From Parafannyhessea umbonata (GTDB taxonomy: Bacteria; Actinomycetota; Coriobacteriia; Coriobacteriales; Atopobiaceae), in the NCBI RefSeq assembly GCF_900105025.1, contig NZ_LT629759.1, positions 2,046,001-2,110,000 of the forward strand: a DNA stretch of 64,000 nucleotides, in the 5' to 3' direction. Within the stretch, counting starts at the first letter, position 1. Every line of letters begins with the position of its first letter. The position numbers and the translations under genes were made by a program. The notes under the pieces are model-generated. The model ran no database searches. It was not told where the DNA came from and saw nothing but the letters and a program-made list of their open reading frames with translations. This document shows, piece by piece, positions 26,733-36,394 of the stretch.

Positions 26733-27836
26733 ATGAAATTCACAGTAAGCCAGTCTGCACTCATGCAAGCCCTCTCTGTGGTAGCAAAGGGAATGGCTTC
26801 GAATTCGACCCTCCCCGTTCTTTCAGGCATATATATAAAGGCGGAGGAGGGTGTGCTCGAGTTCCAGACAACAAACCTGGACATCTCGATTAGGCACAGG
26901 ATCGCCGCTGATGTGGAGGAGCCGGGCGCGACGGTGGCTTCCGGCAAGATATTGACGAACATCGTGAAGACGCTCCCCGATGCAGCCGTGATGTTCGAGG
27001 GTGGCGAGAGGGTTCTGACGATTCAATGCGACAAGTCTTCGTTCCGTCTGAACACCCTCGACCCTGCAGATTTTCCCGAGTTTCCGGAGTACGACCTCGA
27101 CCGGACCGTCGAGCTGCCGAGTGACCTTCTTTCCGAGATGGTGGGAAAGGTCTATAAGGTAACCTCGAAGGACACGTCGCGTCCCATTCTCTCTGGAGTG
27201 CTCCTGACCGTGGAGGACAACACGATCAGACTCGTGGCGACTGACTCGTACCGTCTGGCCGTATGCGACTCGAACGTGGAGACGAGCTCCATCCAGGAGG
27301 CGTTCGAAACCATCGTTCCTGGCAACACCTTCCACGACGTGCTGTCGCTCCCGTCCATGACGGAGAGGATTACGATCGGCACGACGAACAGCCAAGTCGT
27401 GTTTGCGTTTGGCGACACGACGTATGTCTCGCGCAAGATTGACGGGACCTTCCCCAACTACAAGCAGCTTTTGCCACCCAGCTGCAACACATCTGTCAGA
27501 ATTGATGTGGCGCAGTTCTCCGCGGCGCTCAAGCGCGTGTCGGTCATCGCGCTGACGAACCCGTCCGTTCGCTTCGACATTGATCCGGACGGCAAGATCA
27601 TGAAGCTTTCCGCAAGCTCGCCCGACCAGGGCGAGTCCACGGAGCTGCTTCCGGTTGAAGTCGAGGGCAACGCCATGACCATAGCGCTGAACTATCACTA
27701 CGTGTTTGACTGCGTGAACGCCGCGAACGACCAGAAGGAGATCACGCTCGAGCTCCAGAGCACCATGCAGCCGGGCATCTTCAAGTCGTACTCCAAGATC
27801 AACTACCTCTACCTGCTGATGCCCGTCAGGATGTAG
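26733..27836 (+). CDS. dnaN: DNA polymerase III beta subunit (sliding clamp)
   Basis: A 367-residue clamp with the three-domain DnaN pattern: MKFTVSQSALMQALSVVAKGMASNSTLPVLSGIYIKA at the start, FKSYSKINYLYLLMPVRM at the end, and the VRFDIDPDGKIMKLSASSPDQGE region. The C-terminal LLMPVRM is the standard partner-binding end. ATG start with GGAGGG upstream. It is separated from recF by 2 nt. Confidence 0.96.
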   Translation: MKFTVSQSALMQALSVVAKGMASNSTLPVLSGIYIKAEEGVLEFQTTNLDISIRHRIAADVEEPGATVASGKILTNIVKTLPDAAVMFEGGERVLTIQCDKSSFRLNTLDPADFPEFPEYDLDRTVELPSDLLSEMVGKVYKVTSKDTSRPILSGVLLTVEDNTIRLVATDSYRLAVCDSNVETSSIQEAFETIVPGNTFHDVLSLPSMTERITIGTTNSQVVFAFGDTTYVSRKIDGTFPNYKQLLPPSCNTSVRIDVAQFSAALKRVSVIALTNPSVRFDIDPDGKIMKLSASSPDQGESTELLPVEVEGNAMTIALNYHYVFDCVNAANDQKEITLELQSTMQPGIFKSYSKINYLYLLMPVRM

Positions 27837-27838
27837 TC

Positions 27839-28927
27839 GTGGGACTGCACGTCAAGACCCTTGGCATGCGCGACTGGCGCAACTTTGGCGAGAAGAGCAT
27901 CGACTTTGCCGACGGCATGACCATCCTTGCGGGGAGGAATGCCGTCGGCAAGACGAATACCGTCGAGGCGCTGCAAATGCTTACTGCCGGCGTCACGTTC
28001 AGGAAGGCGAAGCCGTCGCAGCAGGTTCGCGAGGACTGCGGCGCCGCGAAGATATCCGCAAGGCTCGAGGGCGACGGCCGCGTGATAGACGTCTCGTGCG
28101 AGGTGGAGGACAAGCGGCGCCGATTCTTCAAGAACGGCAAGAAATGCTCTTCTCAGGACCTTCCCGAGACGCTCATGTCGGTTCTCTTTAATCCCGACGA
28201 CCTCTCGTTCGTGAAACGCGGCGCCTCGTACCGCCGTGATGAGCTCGATAGCTTCGGGAGGCAGGCGAATCGCGGTTATGCGAAGGTACTTTCCGCCTAC
28301 CTGCGCTCCGTCGAGCAGAGAAACCGGCTTCTGAAGGAGGACTACCCCGACCTTGCGCTTCTGGATGCGTGGGACGCGTCGGTGTCCCTCGGCGGTGCGA
28401 CGCTGCTTGCCGCGCGCCTGAGACTTTTTGACAGGCTCAGGCACTACCTTCGGGATATATATCGCGAGATAGCCACCGGGGAGGAGCTTGACTGCCGGTA
28501 TGTCTCGTCCCTCGGCGAGGACCTGGGCGGGCGCACCCGCGACGAGCTCTGCGACCTCTTTGCAAGGAAGCTGGAAGAGGGCAGACAGGACGACCTACGG
28601 CGCCAGCAGACGCTCGTGGGCCCCCAGCGCGACGACATCGCGTTTACCATCGACGGTCGCGACGCGCGCGCGTACGGCTCGCAGGGGCAGCAGCGCTCGA
28701 TCGTGCTGGCGTGGAAGATGGCCGAGGTGAGGCTGTCGCAGGAGGTTGTGGGGGAGCAGCCGCTGCTGCTTCTGGACGACGTCATGAGCGAGCTGGACGA
28801 GGACCGCCGTGACGCGATGACGAGGTTCGTGCAGTCGGGAATACAGACGGTCGTGACGACGACGAACCTGGGTTACTTCCCAGAGGAGCTGCTTTTGGAC
28901 GCGAAAGTCGTGAGGATAGATGAGTAA
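27839..28927 (+). CDS. recF: DNA replication/repair protein RecF
   Basis: A 362-residue SMC-like ATPase that helps load RecA at gaps. Walker A GRNAVGKTN (32-40), signature GSQGQQRSIVLAWKMAE, Walker B LLLLDDVMSELDEDRRDAM. The GTG start lies 2 nt after the dnaN stop with AGGATG upstream inside dnaN, suggesting coupling. It overlaps the next gene by 8 nt. Confidence 0.95.
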   Translation: MGLHVKTLGMRDWRNFGEKSIDFADGMTILAGRNAVGKTNTVEALQMLTAGVTFRKAKPSQQVREDCGAAKISARLEGDGRVIDVSCEVEDKRRRFFKNGKKCSSQDLPETLMSVLFNPDDLSFVKRGASYRRDELDSFGRQANRGYAKVLSAYLRSVEQRNRLLKEDYPDLALLDAWDASVSLGGATLLAARLRLFDRLRHYLRDIYREIATGEELDCRYVSSLGEDLGGRTRDELCDLFARKLEEGRQDDLRRQQTLVGPQRDDIAFTIDGRDARAYGSQGQQRSIVLAWKMAEVRLSQEVVGEQPLLLLDDVMSELDEDRRDAMTRFVQSGIQTVVTTTNLGYFPEELLLDAKVVRIDE

Positions 28928-29522
28928 CCCCAGGCCGCAAGGCAAGTCCAAGAACTACGGCCGCGACTACGTCTTTGACGAGGAGCGCTTCAGGAACGAC
29001 ACGCCCCTCTCGTCCATACTGAGCGGTGCGGTGAGCACGGACATGCGCTCGCACATGACCGAGAACCAGCGAGCCCGTGCAGCGTGGTATGGCGCGAACG
29101 GGGACATAGAGCGAAAGCACACGACGGGCGTTTTTCTCGACAAGACCCCCACGAAGAAGGGGAGGGACCCCGTCCTGTGCGTGTATGTGGACTCGCACGT
29201 GAGGATGTCTGACTTCAACGCGAACAAGGAGATTTACCTCGCGCGGCTCCACGGCGTTGGGTTGCAGGTGTCTGGCGTCAAGTTCAGGCTTTCCGACGCG
29301 CGGCACATGCGCAAGGACGCGGGCGAGAAATACGAGGGCATTGGGAAGAAGCGCGCCTCCGTGAAGCTGCCCAGCCTTTCACAGGAGGAGCGGTGCCGCA
29401 TCGAGGGCATGACGCGCAATCTTCCGGACGGGATTCGGGCGAAGGCGGAGAGAGCCATTGAGCTCTCGTTCAGAAGAGAACTGCTAGAGAACACGAAGAA
29501 TCGTACAACGCATCAGAAATAG
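28920..29522 (+). CDS. DUF721 protein, DciA-like helicase operator
   Basis: A 200-residue basic protein. The central part (TTGVFLDKTPTKKGRDPVLCVYVDSHVRMSDFNANKEIYLARL, then VSGVKFRLS) matches the DUF721 core seen in DciA, which loads the replicative helicase in bacteria lacking DnaC/DnaI. The position right after recF, overlapping it by 8 nt, is classical for actinobacterial DUF721 genes. The C-terminal ~70 residues are helical and charged. The helicase-loading role is inferred from the family and location. Confidence 0.85.
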   Translation: MSNPRPQGKSKNYGRDYVFDEERFRNDTPLSSILSGAVSTDMRSHMTENQRARAAWYGANGDIERKHTTGVFLDKTPTKKGRDPVLCVYVDSHVRMSDFNANKEIYLARLHGVGLQVSGVKFRLSDARHMRKDAGEKYEGIGKKRASVKLPSLSQEERCRIEGMTRNLPDGIRAKAERAIELSFRRELLENTKNRTTHQK

Positions 29523-29587
29523 GCTTACAGCGCCGCTGACGTGATTTTAAGATGGCGCGACATTCCATTTTGTGTTTGGCTCAAACT

Positions 29588-29627
29588 AAAAGAGACCCCT
29601 TGGACTAGAATCGAGGAGTCTCTTTTT
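29588..29627 (+). terminator. Terminator between the recF operon and gyrB
   Basis: AAAAGAGAC and GTCTCTTTT form a stem with an internal loop, followed by a T-rich tract, 25 nt upstream of gyrB. It would separate the dnaN-recF unit from gyrB or attenuate read-through into it. Confidence 0.75.
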
Positions 29628-29651
29628 ATTTCAATATAGAGGGGAAACTGA

Positions 29652-31661
29652 GTGGCGACAGAAGAAAGCAACTACGGTGGAAGCGAGATTAAGGTCCTCA
29701 AGGGTCTCGAAGCCGTCCGCATGCGTCCTGGCATGTACATTGGCACCACGAGTGAGACCGGCCTTCACCACCTGGTGTGGGAGATCGTCGACAACTCTGT
29801 GGACGAGGCCATGGCCGGGTATTGCAACAAGATTCTTGTCACGGTCCATCCGGACAACTCCATTACTGTCGTGGACAACGGCCGCGGCATCCCCGTCGAC
29901 ATGCATCCCACCGAGAAGAAGCCGACCCTCGAGGTCGTGCTCACCATCCTGCACGCCGGCGGCAAGTTCGACAACAACGCATACAAGGTGTCCGGCGGCT
30001 TGCACGGCGTCGGCGTGTCCGTTGTGAACGCGCTCTCGAAGAAGTTGATTGCGCAGGTAAAGCGCGATGGCAAGATCTATGAGATGCAATTCTCGCGCGG
30101 CAAGACCATCGAGAAGATGAAGGAGGTCGGCAAGTCCAAGACGACGGGCACGACCATCACCTTCTGGCCCGACGAGAAGATCTTCGAGACTACCGTCTAC
30201 AACTTCGACACCCTGAAGAACCACCTGCAAGAGACGGCGTTCCTGAACAAGAACCTGAAGATCGTGCTGACCGACGAGCGCGAGCTCGTTCCGCGCGTGG
30301 AGGAGTTCTGCTACGCCGGCGGCATCAACGACTTCGTCAAGTTCCTGAACGGATGGAGTCCCGAGAAGAAGACGTACGAGAAGACCGTGCTTCCCGGCCT
30401 GTCAAAGCCCATCTACATCGAGGGCAAGACGGACGAGGACACCCCGCTCGCCAAGAAGGGCGAGGTAGAGGTATCCATGCAGTGGAACACCGGCTACTCC
30501 GAGCACGTGATGTCGTTCGCGAACGACATCTACACCGAGGAGGGCGGCATGCACCTGGAGGGCTTCAGGACGGCCCTCACGAAGACGGTGAACGACTACG
30601 CCCGCAGCCACAAGCTGCTGAAGGAGAAGGAGGCAAACCTTACCGGAGACGACATCCGCGAGGGTCTGACGGCCGTCATATCCGTCAAGCTTCCCGACCC
30701 GCAGTTCGAGGGCCAGACGAAGGCGAAGCTGGGCAGCTCGTACATGAGGACGCTCACGAACAAGATCGTGGCGCGCGGCCTCGCGGACTATCTGGAGGAG
30801 CACCCCAAGCAGGCTAAGGAGATCTTCAAGAAGGCCTCCAGCGCCGCTAAGGGACGCCTTGCGGCCCAAAAGGCGCGCCAGGCCACGCGACGCAAGAGCA
30901 TCCTCGAATCCGCGTCACTTCCCGGCAAGCTTGCGGACTGCTCCGTGCGCGACGCGGCCATGACAGAGCTCTTCATCGTCGAGGGTGACTCGGCAGGCGG
31001 CTCCGCAAAGGATGGTCGCCGCCGAGACATCCAGGCAATCCTTCCGCTTCGCGGCAAGATTCTGAACGTCGAGCGCGTGGGCGATCACAGGGCGTTCAAC
31101 TCCGACACGATCCAGAGCCTGATCACGGCGATCGGCACCGGCGTCACGACGGACGCGGGCGACTTTGACATCAACAAGGCCCGCTACCACAAGATCATCA
31201 TCATGACCGATGCAGACGTCGACGGCGCGCACATCCGCATCCTGCTGATGACGTTCTTCTACAAGTACATGCGCCCGCTGATCGATGCCGGCTACATCTA
31301 CAGCGCCTGCCCGCCGATCTTTGGCGTGAAGGTGGGCAAGAAGATCCACTACGTGTACCCAGACGGCAAGACGGCGGAGGAGGCTCTTCTCGCCCAGGCG
31401 ATCGAGCAGTACGTGCCGCGCGACGCGGAGGGCAAGCAGCGCAAGTACACCGTCCAGCGCTACAAGGGCCTTGGCGAGATGGACCCGCAGCAGCTGGCCG
31501 ACACGACGATGGACCCGAAGACGCGCATCCTGCAGAGGATCGGCATCGAGGACGCCGCCCGCGCGGAACAGGCGGTCTCGCGGCTGATGGGAACCTCCGT
31601 CGAGTACCGCAGGGACTACATCGAGAAGCACGCGAAGGACGCCCGCTTCCTGGACGCGTAG
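29652..31661 (+). CDS. gyrB: DNA gyrase subunit B
   Basis: A 669-residue gyrase ATPase subunit. GHKL ATPase: EIVDNSVDEAMAGYC, VDNGRGIPVDMHP, SGGLHGVGVSVVNALS. Toprim: LFIVEGDSAGGSAKDGR, IIIMTDADVDGAHIR. C-terminus: QRYKGLGEMDPQQLADTTMDP. GTG start with GAGGGG upstream. It lies 42 nt upstream of gyrA. Confidence 0.97.
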   Translation: MATEESNYGGSEIKVLKGLEAVRMRPGMYIGTTSETGLHHLVWEIVDNSVDEAMAGYCNKILVTVHPDNSITVVDNGRGIPVDMHPTEKKPTLEVVLTILHAGGKFDNNAYKVSGGLHGVGVSVVNALSKKLIAQVKRDGKIYEMQFSRGKTIEKMKEVGKSKTTGTTITFWPDEKIFETTVYNFDTLKNHLQETAFLNKNLKIVLTDERELVPRVEEFCYAGGINDFVKFLNGWSPEKKTYEKTVLPGLSKPIYIEGKTDEDTPLAKKGEVEVSMQWNTGYSEHVMSFANDIYTEEGGMHLEGFRTALTKTVNDYARSHKLLKEKEANLTGDDIREGLTAVISVKLPDPQFEGQTKAKLGSSYMRTLTNKIVARGLADYLEEHPKQAKEIFKKASSAAKGRLAAQKARQATRRKSILESASLPGKLADCSVRDAAMTELFIVEGDSAGGSAKDGRRRDIQAILPLRGKILNVERVGDHRAFNSDTIQSLITAIGTGVTTDAGDFDINKARYHKIIIMTDADVDGAHIRILLMTFFYKYMRPLIDAGYIYSACPPIFGVKVGKKIHYVYPDGKTAEEALLAQAIEQYVPRDAEGKQRKYTVQRYKGLGEMDPQQLADTTMDPKTRILQRIGIEDAARAEQAVSRLMGTSVEYRRDYIEKHAKDARFLDA

Positions 31662-31703
31662 CGGCGCGAGCTTGGTTTTCACGACAGACGAAAGGCACGA
31701 TAA

Positions 31704-34520
31704 GTGGCAGATAACAGCAACAGCAACGACGGCCTGGGACAGGGCGGCGACAACGACGTCACCCTGCCCGAGGACCTGCAGCGCCTGCTGGACAGGGCGG
31801 AGTCGGACGACTCCGACGCGCCGGTGTACGACCCGGACGCGGAGGACGAGGCCGGAATGGACGACGGCGACCCTGACGAGGATGACGACGTCGAGGACGA
31901 CGACTCCGACGACCAGCTGCAGATGGGCGATGACAACCGCGGCGCCGGCGACGGCGTGGACGTGCATGGCGGACGCCTGCAGTTCCACGAGTTCGGCCAC
32001 GAGATGGAGCAGTCGTTCATCGAGTACTCCATGTCGGTCATTACGGCCCGCGCGCTCCCGGATGTGCGCGACGGCCTGAAGCCCGTCCACAGGCGCATCC
32101 TGTACGCCATGAACGAGGCGGGCATCTTCCCGAACAAGCCTCACAAGAAGTCGGCGTGGACCGTTGGCGAAGTCATCGGCAAGTATCACCCGCACGGTGA
32201 CTCCGCCGTGTACGACGCCATGGTCCGCCTGGCACAGTGGTTCAGCATGCGCGTGCCGCTGGTGGACGGCCACGGAAACTTTGGCAACATCGACGGCGAC
32301 GGCGCCGCGGCAATGCGTTACACCGAGGCGCGCCTTGCCCGTCCGGCTATGGAGCTCTTGCGCGACCTGAACAAGGACACGGTCGACTGGCAGCCAAACT
32401 ACGACGAGTCGCTGCAGGAGCCCGTGGTCCTGCCGGCACGCTTCCCGAACCTGCTGGTCAACGGCTCGCAGGGCATCGCAGTTGGCATGGCGACGAACAT
32501 CCCTCCGCATAACCTGCGCGAGACGATCAACGCCGTCTGCATGCTGATCGACAACCCGGATGCCACGGTCGATGAGCTCATGACCGTCATGCCGGGCCCC
32601 GACTTCCCGACCGGCGGCCTCATCATGGGCTCCGAGGGCATCAAGCAGGCGTACGAGACCGGCCGCGGCATCATCACCATCCGCGCGAAGGCGCACGTGG
32701 AATCCACGAAGGGCGGCCGCAACAAGCTCGTCTTCACCGAGTTCCCGTACGGCGTGAACAAGGGCACCCTGCAGGAGAAGATTGCAGCCCTGGTAAACGA
32801 GAAGCGCATCGACGGCATCACCGACATGCGCGACGAGTCCAACCGCAAGGGCCTGCGCCTTGTCCTCATGCTGAAGCAGGGTACGGTCCCCGAGGTCGTT
32901 CTCAACAACCTGTACAAGTACTCCGCGCTGCAGAGTTCCTTTGGCATCATCGACCTCGCGCTGGTCGACGGCGTGCCCAGGACGCTCACGCTTCGCGAGA
33001 TGCTCCAGTACTACATCGACCACCAGGTCGACGTGGTCACCCGTCGCACGAAGTTCGACCTTGCGAAGGCGCGCGCCCGTGCGCACATCCTCGAGGGCCT
33101 GCTGCTTGCGCTCGACCACATCGACGAGGTCATCACCATCATCCGTTCCAGCCGCACGGACACGGAGGCGTCCGAGAGGCTCATCAACAGGTTTGGGTTC
33201 ACCAAGGTCCAGACGACGGCAATCCTCGAGATGCGCCTGCGCCGCCTGACCGGCCTGGAGCGCGATAAGATTCAGGACGAGCTCGACGGCCTGCGCAAGG
33301 CCATCGAGTACTACGAGGGGCTCCTTGCGGACCAGAGGAAGATCCTCGAGGTCATCAAGACCGAGATGCAGGAGATTGCCCAGAAGTTTGGCGACAAGCG
33401 CCGCACGAAGATCTCTGACGCGCCCGTGGACCTCGACGTAGAGGACCTCATCGCCGAGGAGGACATGGTCGTTACCTTCACGCACTCCGGCTACGTCAAG
33501 CGCCTGCCCGTGGCGACGTACCGTTCCCAGAAGCGCGGCGGCAAGGGCGTCCAGGGTCTCTCGCTTAAGGACAACGACTTCGTCGAGGACCTGTTTGTGG
33601 CGTCCACCCACGACTACGTGCTGTTCTTCACGAACAAGGGCAAGGTGTACCGCCTGAAGGTGCACGAGCTGCCGCTGGGCAGCCGTCATGCCAGGGGCTC
33701 CGCGCTGGTGAACGTGCTGCCGCTTGAGGAGGGCGAGCACCCGACGGCCGTCATTACCACGAGGGAGTTCCCCGCGGACGAGTACCTGCTGTTTGCCACG
33801 CGCGGTGGCATGATCAAGAAGACCGCCATGAGCGACTACGACAAGAGTCGCCGCGATGGCATCATCGCGATCAACCTGAAGAAGGGTGACGAGCTGGTCA
33901 ACGTGAGGAGGGTCAAGCCGGGCGAGAAGGTCATCCTGTGCTCTGACCTGGGTAAGGCCATCCTGTTTGACGAGGCCGAGATTCGCCCGACTGGCCGTGA
34001 CACCTCTGGCGTCCGAGGCATCACCCTGAAGGACGATGCGAAGATGCTGGGCATGGAGATTACGAACGGCAACGGCGACCTGCTGGTGATCACGGATCGC
34101 GGTTACGGCAAGCGCACGCCCGTGTCTGAGTACCCGGAGCACAAGCGCGGAGGCCAGGGTGTGGCCACCATCGCGATGACCGCGAAGAAGGGCAACCTGG
34201 TTGCGTGCCGCGTTGTCGGTCCTCAGCACGAGCTGATGATCGTGTCCGAGGAGGGCGTCGTGATTCGCGTGAAGTCGAGCGACATCTCGAGGCTCGGCCG
34301 CGCGACCCAGGGCGTGAAGATCATGAACCTGGGCGAGAGCGACAAGATCAGCGCCGTTGCCAGGATGGTTGCGCACAAGAAGAAGGCCGCAAAGGCGAAC
34401 CCGATGCAGGGCTCCCTCGACCTTGCGGCCGCTGGTGCCAAGGAGGCCGACGACGAGGACCCCGTCGACATCGGTGGCGAGGAGGAGCTGGACGACACGC
34501 TGATCGAGGGTGACGAGTAG
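31704..34520 (+). CDS. gyrA: DNA gyrase subunit A with acidic N-terminal extension
   Basis: A 938-residue subunit. The conserved breakage-reunion domain begins only near residue 105 ([28 protein letters not shown]). The preceding ~100 residues are very acidic (runs such as [19 protein letters not shown]) and have no counterpart in typical GyrA. The quinolone-determining region reads [17 protein letters not shown], i.e. wild-type Ser and Asp at the E. coli 83/87 positions. The catalytic Tyr is in [10 protein letters not shown]. The C-terminal wrapping domain has the GyrA box as QKRGGKG. GTG start after GAAAGGCACGATAA. A strong terminator follows. Confidence 0.96.
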   Translation: MADNSNSNDGLGQGGDNDVTLPEDLQRLLDRAESDDSDAPVYDPDAEDEAGMDDGDPDEDDDVEDDDSDDQLQMGDDNRGAGDGVDVHGGRLQFHEFGHEMEQSFIEYSMSVITARALPDVRDGLKPVHRRILYAMNEAGIFPNKPHKKSAWTVGEVIGKYHPHGDSAVYDAMVRLAQWFSMRVPLVDGHGNFGNIDGDGAAAMRYTEARLARPAMELLRDLNKDTVDWQPNYDESLQEPVVLPARFPNLLVNGSQGIAVGMATNIPPHNLRETINAVCMLIDNPDATVDELMTVMPGPDFPTGGLIMGSEGIKQAYETGRGIITIRAKAHVESTKGGRNKLVFTEFPYGVNKGTLQEKIAALVNEKRIDGITDMRDESNRKGLRLVLMLKQGTVPEVVLNNLYKYSALQSSFGIIDLALVDGVPRTLTLREMLQYYIDHQVDVVTRRTKFDLAKARARAHILEGLLLALDHIDEVITIIRSSRTDTEASERLINRFGFTKVQTTAILEMRLRRLTGLERDKIQDELDGLRKAIEYYEGLLADQRKILEVIKTEMQEIAQKFGDKRRTKISDAPVDLDVEDLIAEEDMVVTFTHSGYVKRLPVATYRSQKRGGKGVQGLSLKDNDFVEDLFVASTHDYVLFFTNKGKVYRLKVHELPLGSRHARGSALVNVLPLEEGEHPTAVITTREFPADEYLLFATRGGMIKKTAMSDYDKSRRDGIIAINLKKGDELVNVRRVKPGEKVILCSDLGKAILFDEAEIRPTGRDTSGVRGITLKDDAKMLGMEITNGNGDLLVITDRGYGKRTPVSEYPEHKRGGQGVATIAMTAKKGNLVACRVVGPQHELMIVSEEGVVIRVKSSDISRLGRATQGVKIMNLGESDKISAVARMVAHKKKAAKANPMQGSLDLAAAGAKEADDEDPVDIGGEEELDDTLIEGDE

Positions 34521-34559
34521 CAGGTCCGCAACCTCCACGAAAGGCTGGCGCAAGAAAGG

Positions 34560-34600
34560 CGCCCGGGCGAGAAGAGCTGATCTTCTCGCCCGGGCGTTTT
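34560..34600 (+). terminator. gyrA terminator built from an inverted GGGCGAGAAG pair
   Basis: CGCCCGGGCGAGAAGA and its complement form a 15-16 bp stem followed by TTTT. Both arms contain GGGCGAGAAG (34565-34574 and, inverted, 34582-34591), the dispersed motif. Confidence 0.92.
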
Positions 34601-34704
34601 GTCATGTCATGGTGTCATACATGCGCGTGCCGAAGGGCTTCTATGGCGTCTTGACGCTCTTCGCTGCGCTTTGTGCGGCAGTGTGACTTGTTATTTGGCC
34701 GGGT

Positions 34705-35217
34705 TTAGTGTGCGGCGTTGAAATCGTCCGGGGAGAGGCCCTCCACGAAGGCGTGGAACTTCTCGAGCTCTTGCTTCTCCTCGTCCTTCTCGACCGCCGC
34801 GAAGTCCGGAAGCGTCGCGGCCTCGAGCACGGACTCCTCTGCAAACAGCGGCGCGTCGACGCGAACGGCGAGCGCGATGGCATCCGACGGGCGAGCGTCC
34901 ACTTGGATGGAGCGGCCGGAATTGGTCCTGAGAGCCACCTGGGCGAAGAACGTGGTTCCTTCCACGTCTGATATGACAACGTGAGAGACCTTCGCTCCCA
35001 GAGCCTCGATGGTCGAGGCCAAAAGATCGTGTGTCATGGGTCGTCCGCCGTGGGCGCCGTCGACTCCCATGGAGATTGCGGTTGCCTCGACCGCGCCGAT
35101 GCGAATGGGGAGCTGCGTGAAGCTGCCATCCGCGTTGGGCTTCCTGGTCCTGAGTACGATGAGGGACGCGACGGGACCTCCGCCGACCACCACCGTCTGG
35201 ATGTCCATTCTTACCAA
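34705..35217 (-). CDS. Bifunctional nuclease family protein (DUF151)
   Basis: A 170-residue protein with the BFN/DUF151 pattern: QLPIRIGAVEATAISMGVDGAHGGRPMTHDLLASTIEAL, then VVISDVEGTTFFAQVAL and IQVDARPSDAIALAVRVDAPLFA. Members have been reported to have nuclease activity; the cellular role is unclear. A TTG start has AGAGGTGG at a 6-nt spacing; an ATG three codons in is the alternative. It stands alone, convergent with gyrA. Confidence 0.88.
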   Translation of the reverse strand: MVRMDIQTVVVGGGPVASLIVLRTRKPNADGSFTQLPIRIGAVEATAISMGVDGAHGGRPMTHDLLASTIEALGAKVSHVVISDVEGTTFFAQVALRTNSGRSIQVDARPSDAIALAVRVDAPLFAEESVLEAATLPDFAAVEKDEEKQELEKFHAFVEGLSPDDFNAAH

Positions 35218-35438
35218 GTGAATCCACCTCTCTTTAGCGTGGATATCTTACCCACAATAAGAAGGGGTGCAAGCACTATTTGGCAAACACCAGATATACA
35301 CTGCCGTGCCCGACCGTTCCGCGCCTCACTTGAATCGCCGTGCAGAACGAACGAAATGTGGAGGAAAAGAGAAGGAAAAGAAATCTGGGATTGCGGTTGA
35401 CCTAGGTACCGATGCTGAGTAATATTACTTCTCGCGTT

Positions 35439-35515
35439 GGGCCCGTAGCTCAGTTGGTCAGAGCGTCCGGCTGATAACCGGGAGGTCACAAGTTCGAACC
35501 TTGTCGGGCCCACCA
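35439..35515 (+). tRNA. tRNA-Ile(GAT)
   Basis: Cloverleaf with acceptor GGGCCCG/CGGGCCC, discriminator A, CCA encoded, and anticodon loop CTGATAA (GAT). Ile and Ala tRNAs are often inside the rRNA spacer, but no rRNA flanks this pair. Confidence 0.95.
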
Positions 35516-35527
35516 CTTTTTCTTGAG

Positions 35528-35572
35528 AATAATCGCCCCAGCGCTAGCCGAGTCGCCGCTGGGGCGATTATT
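35528..35572. other. 16-bp hairpin between tRNA-Ile and tRNA-Ala
   Basis: AATAATCGCCCCAGCG pairs perfectly with CGCTGGGGCGATTATT around a 13-nt loop, ending 4 nt before tRNA-Ala. It may be a processing or pausing signal. Confidence 0.7.
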
Positions 35573-35575
35573 ATC

Positions 35576-35651
35576 GGGGACGTAGCTCAGCTGGGAGAGC
35601 GCGGGCTTTGCAAGCCTGAGGTCGTGGGTTCGATCCCCATCGTCTCCACCA
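35576..35651 (+). tRNA. tRNA-Ala(TGC)
   Basis: Cloverleaf with acceptor GGGGACG/CGTCTCC (one G-U), discriminator A, CCA encoded, and anticodon loop TTTGCAA (TGC). It is followed by a terminator. Confidence 0.95.
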
Positions 35652-35662
35652 TGTATATGAAG

Positions 35663-35688
35663 CCGCGGGCATTGTCCCGCGGTTTTTT
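35663..35688 (+). terminator. Terminator after tRNA-Ala
   Basis: CCGCGGG-CATTGT-CCCGCGG followed by TTTTTTATT. Confidence 0.9.
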
Positions 35689-35689
35689 A

Positions 35690-36201
35690 TTAGACGTGTG
35701 TCCCGGTTGCCTACATTACGGGTGTCCTTTCCATTGTGGTGCGATGGGTTGTCTACAGCGCACGTTGAGCACCTCCCAAAAGTCCTGCATGTCCTGCGGC
35801 AAGCGGAATGCCGCCCCTTATGGGGTCGCCGCCGCGAAGCAGGCAGCGACCCCGCTTGTTGCTCGAGTCATGCTGCGTTGGCCCTTCGGTATCCGACCCT
35901 TCAGCGGGCGGACGTAACGCGCGTGTGACCATATGATTCACCTTCCTATGATGCTCTGCGTGGATGGAAAGCGTAGCAAAGGGCTCTTGCGGATGGCTTG
36001 CATGCGTCTTGCAGATAACTTTGCGCAGGTAGTCGATATCGTGATGGGCGAGGATTGCGTAGATGGTAAGGAGATGCCTGCTAGCCACGTGGGCACGTTC
36101 TTCTCGCTCGCCGCACCGTGCGGTACTTTGCGGCTTGTATCGAAGGAATTGCGGCTGCGCGCCCCGTCGCGGGCAAGCTGTGTTAGAATGCTCAAACAGA
36201 C
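35690..36201. other. ~500-nt region without a recognisable gene
   Basis: Between the tRNA-Ala terminator and tRNA-Gly no frame has a ribosome binding site and recognisable product. GGGGTCGC/GCGACCCC (35822-35853) is an 8-bp perfect hairpin without a U-run. A GCGAGAAG copy (minus strand) is at 36100-36107. TAGAAT at 36184-36189 is the probable -10 of the tRNA-Gly promoter. Confidence 0.5.
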
Positions 36202-36276
36202 GCGGGCATCGCCAAGTGGTAAGGCAATGGCTTCCCAAGCCATCATCCGCGGGTTCGAATCCCGTTGCCCGCTCCA
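36202..36276 (+). tRNA. tRNA-Gly(CCC)
   Basis: Cloverleaf with acceptor GCGGGCA/TGCCCGC, discriminator T, CCA encoded, and anticodon loop TTCCCAA (CCC), reading GGG. Confidence 0.94.
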
Positions 36277-36286
36277 TGGATGTCAG

Positions 36287-36312
36287 ACGGGCCCTTCGGG
36301 GCCCGTATTTGT
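36287..36312 (+). terminator. Terminator after tRNA-Gly
   Basis: ACGGGCCC-TTCG-GGGCCCGT, a perfect 8-bp stem with a UUCG tetraloop, followed by ATTTGTTT. Confidence 0.85.
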
Positions 36313-36394
36313 TTACGGTCTGCCGCCCGGCTGGGCCAGACCTTGCGGGCGTCTTCCGCCTGCGCCGCAAAACCACAAGAGAAGAGGTGCGAAC

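Noticed and set aside
32180-32225. Possible quinolone-resistance mutations in GyrA
   Set aside because: The region reads GDSAVYDAM, with the wild-type Ser and Asp at the key positions.
35439-35651. tRNA-Ile/tRNA-Ala pair as a sign of an rRNA operon
   Set aside because: No 16S, 23S or 5S sequence flanks the pair; it has its own spacer hairpin and terminator.
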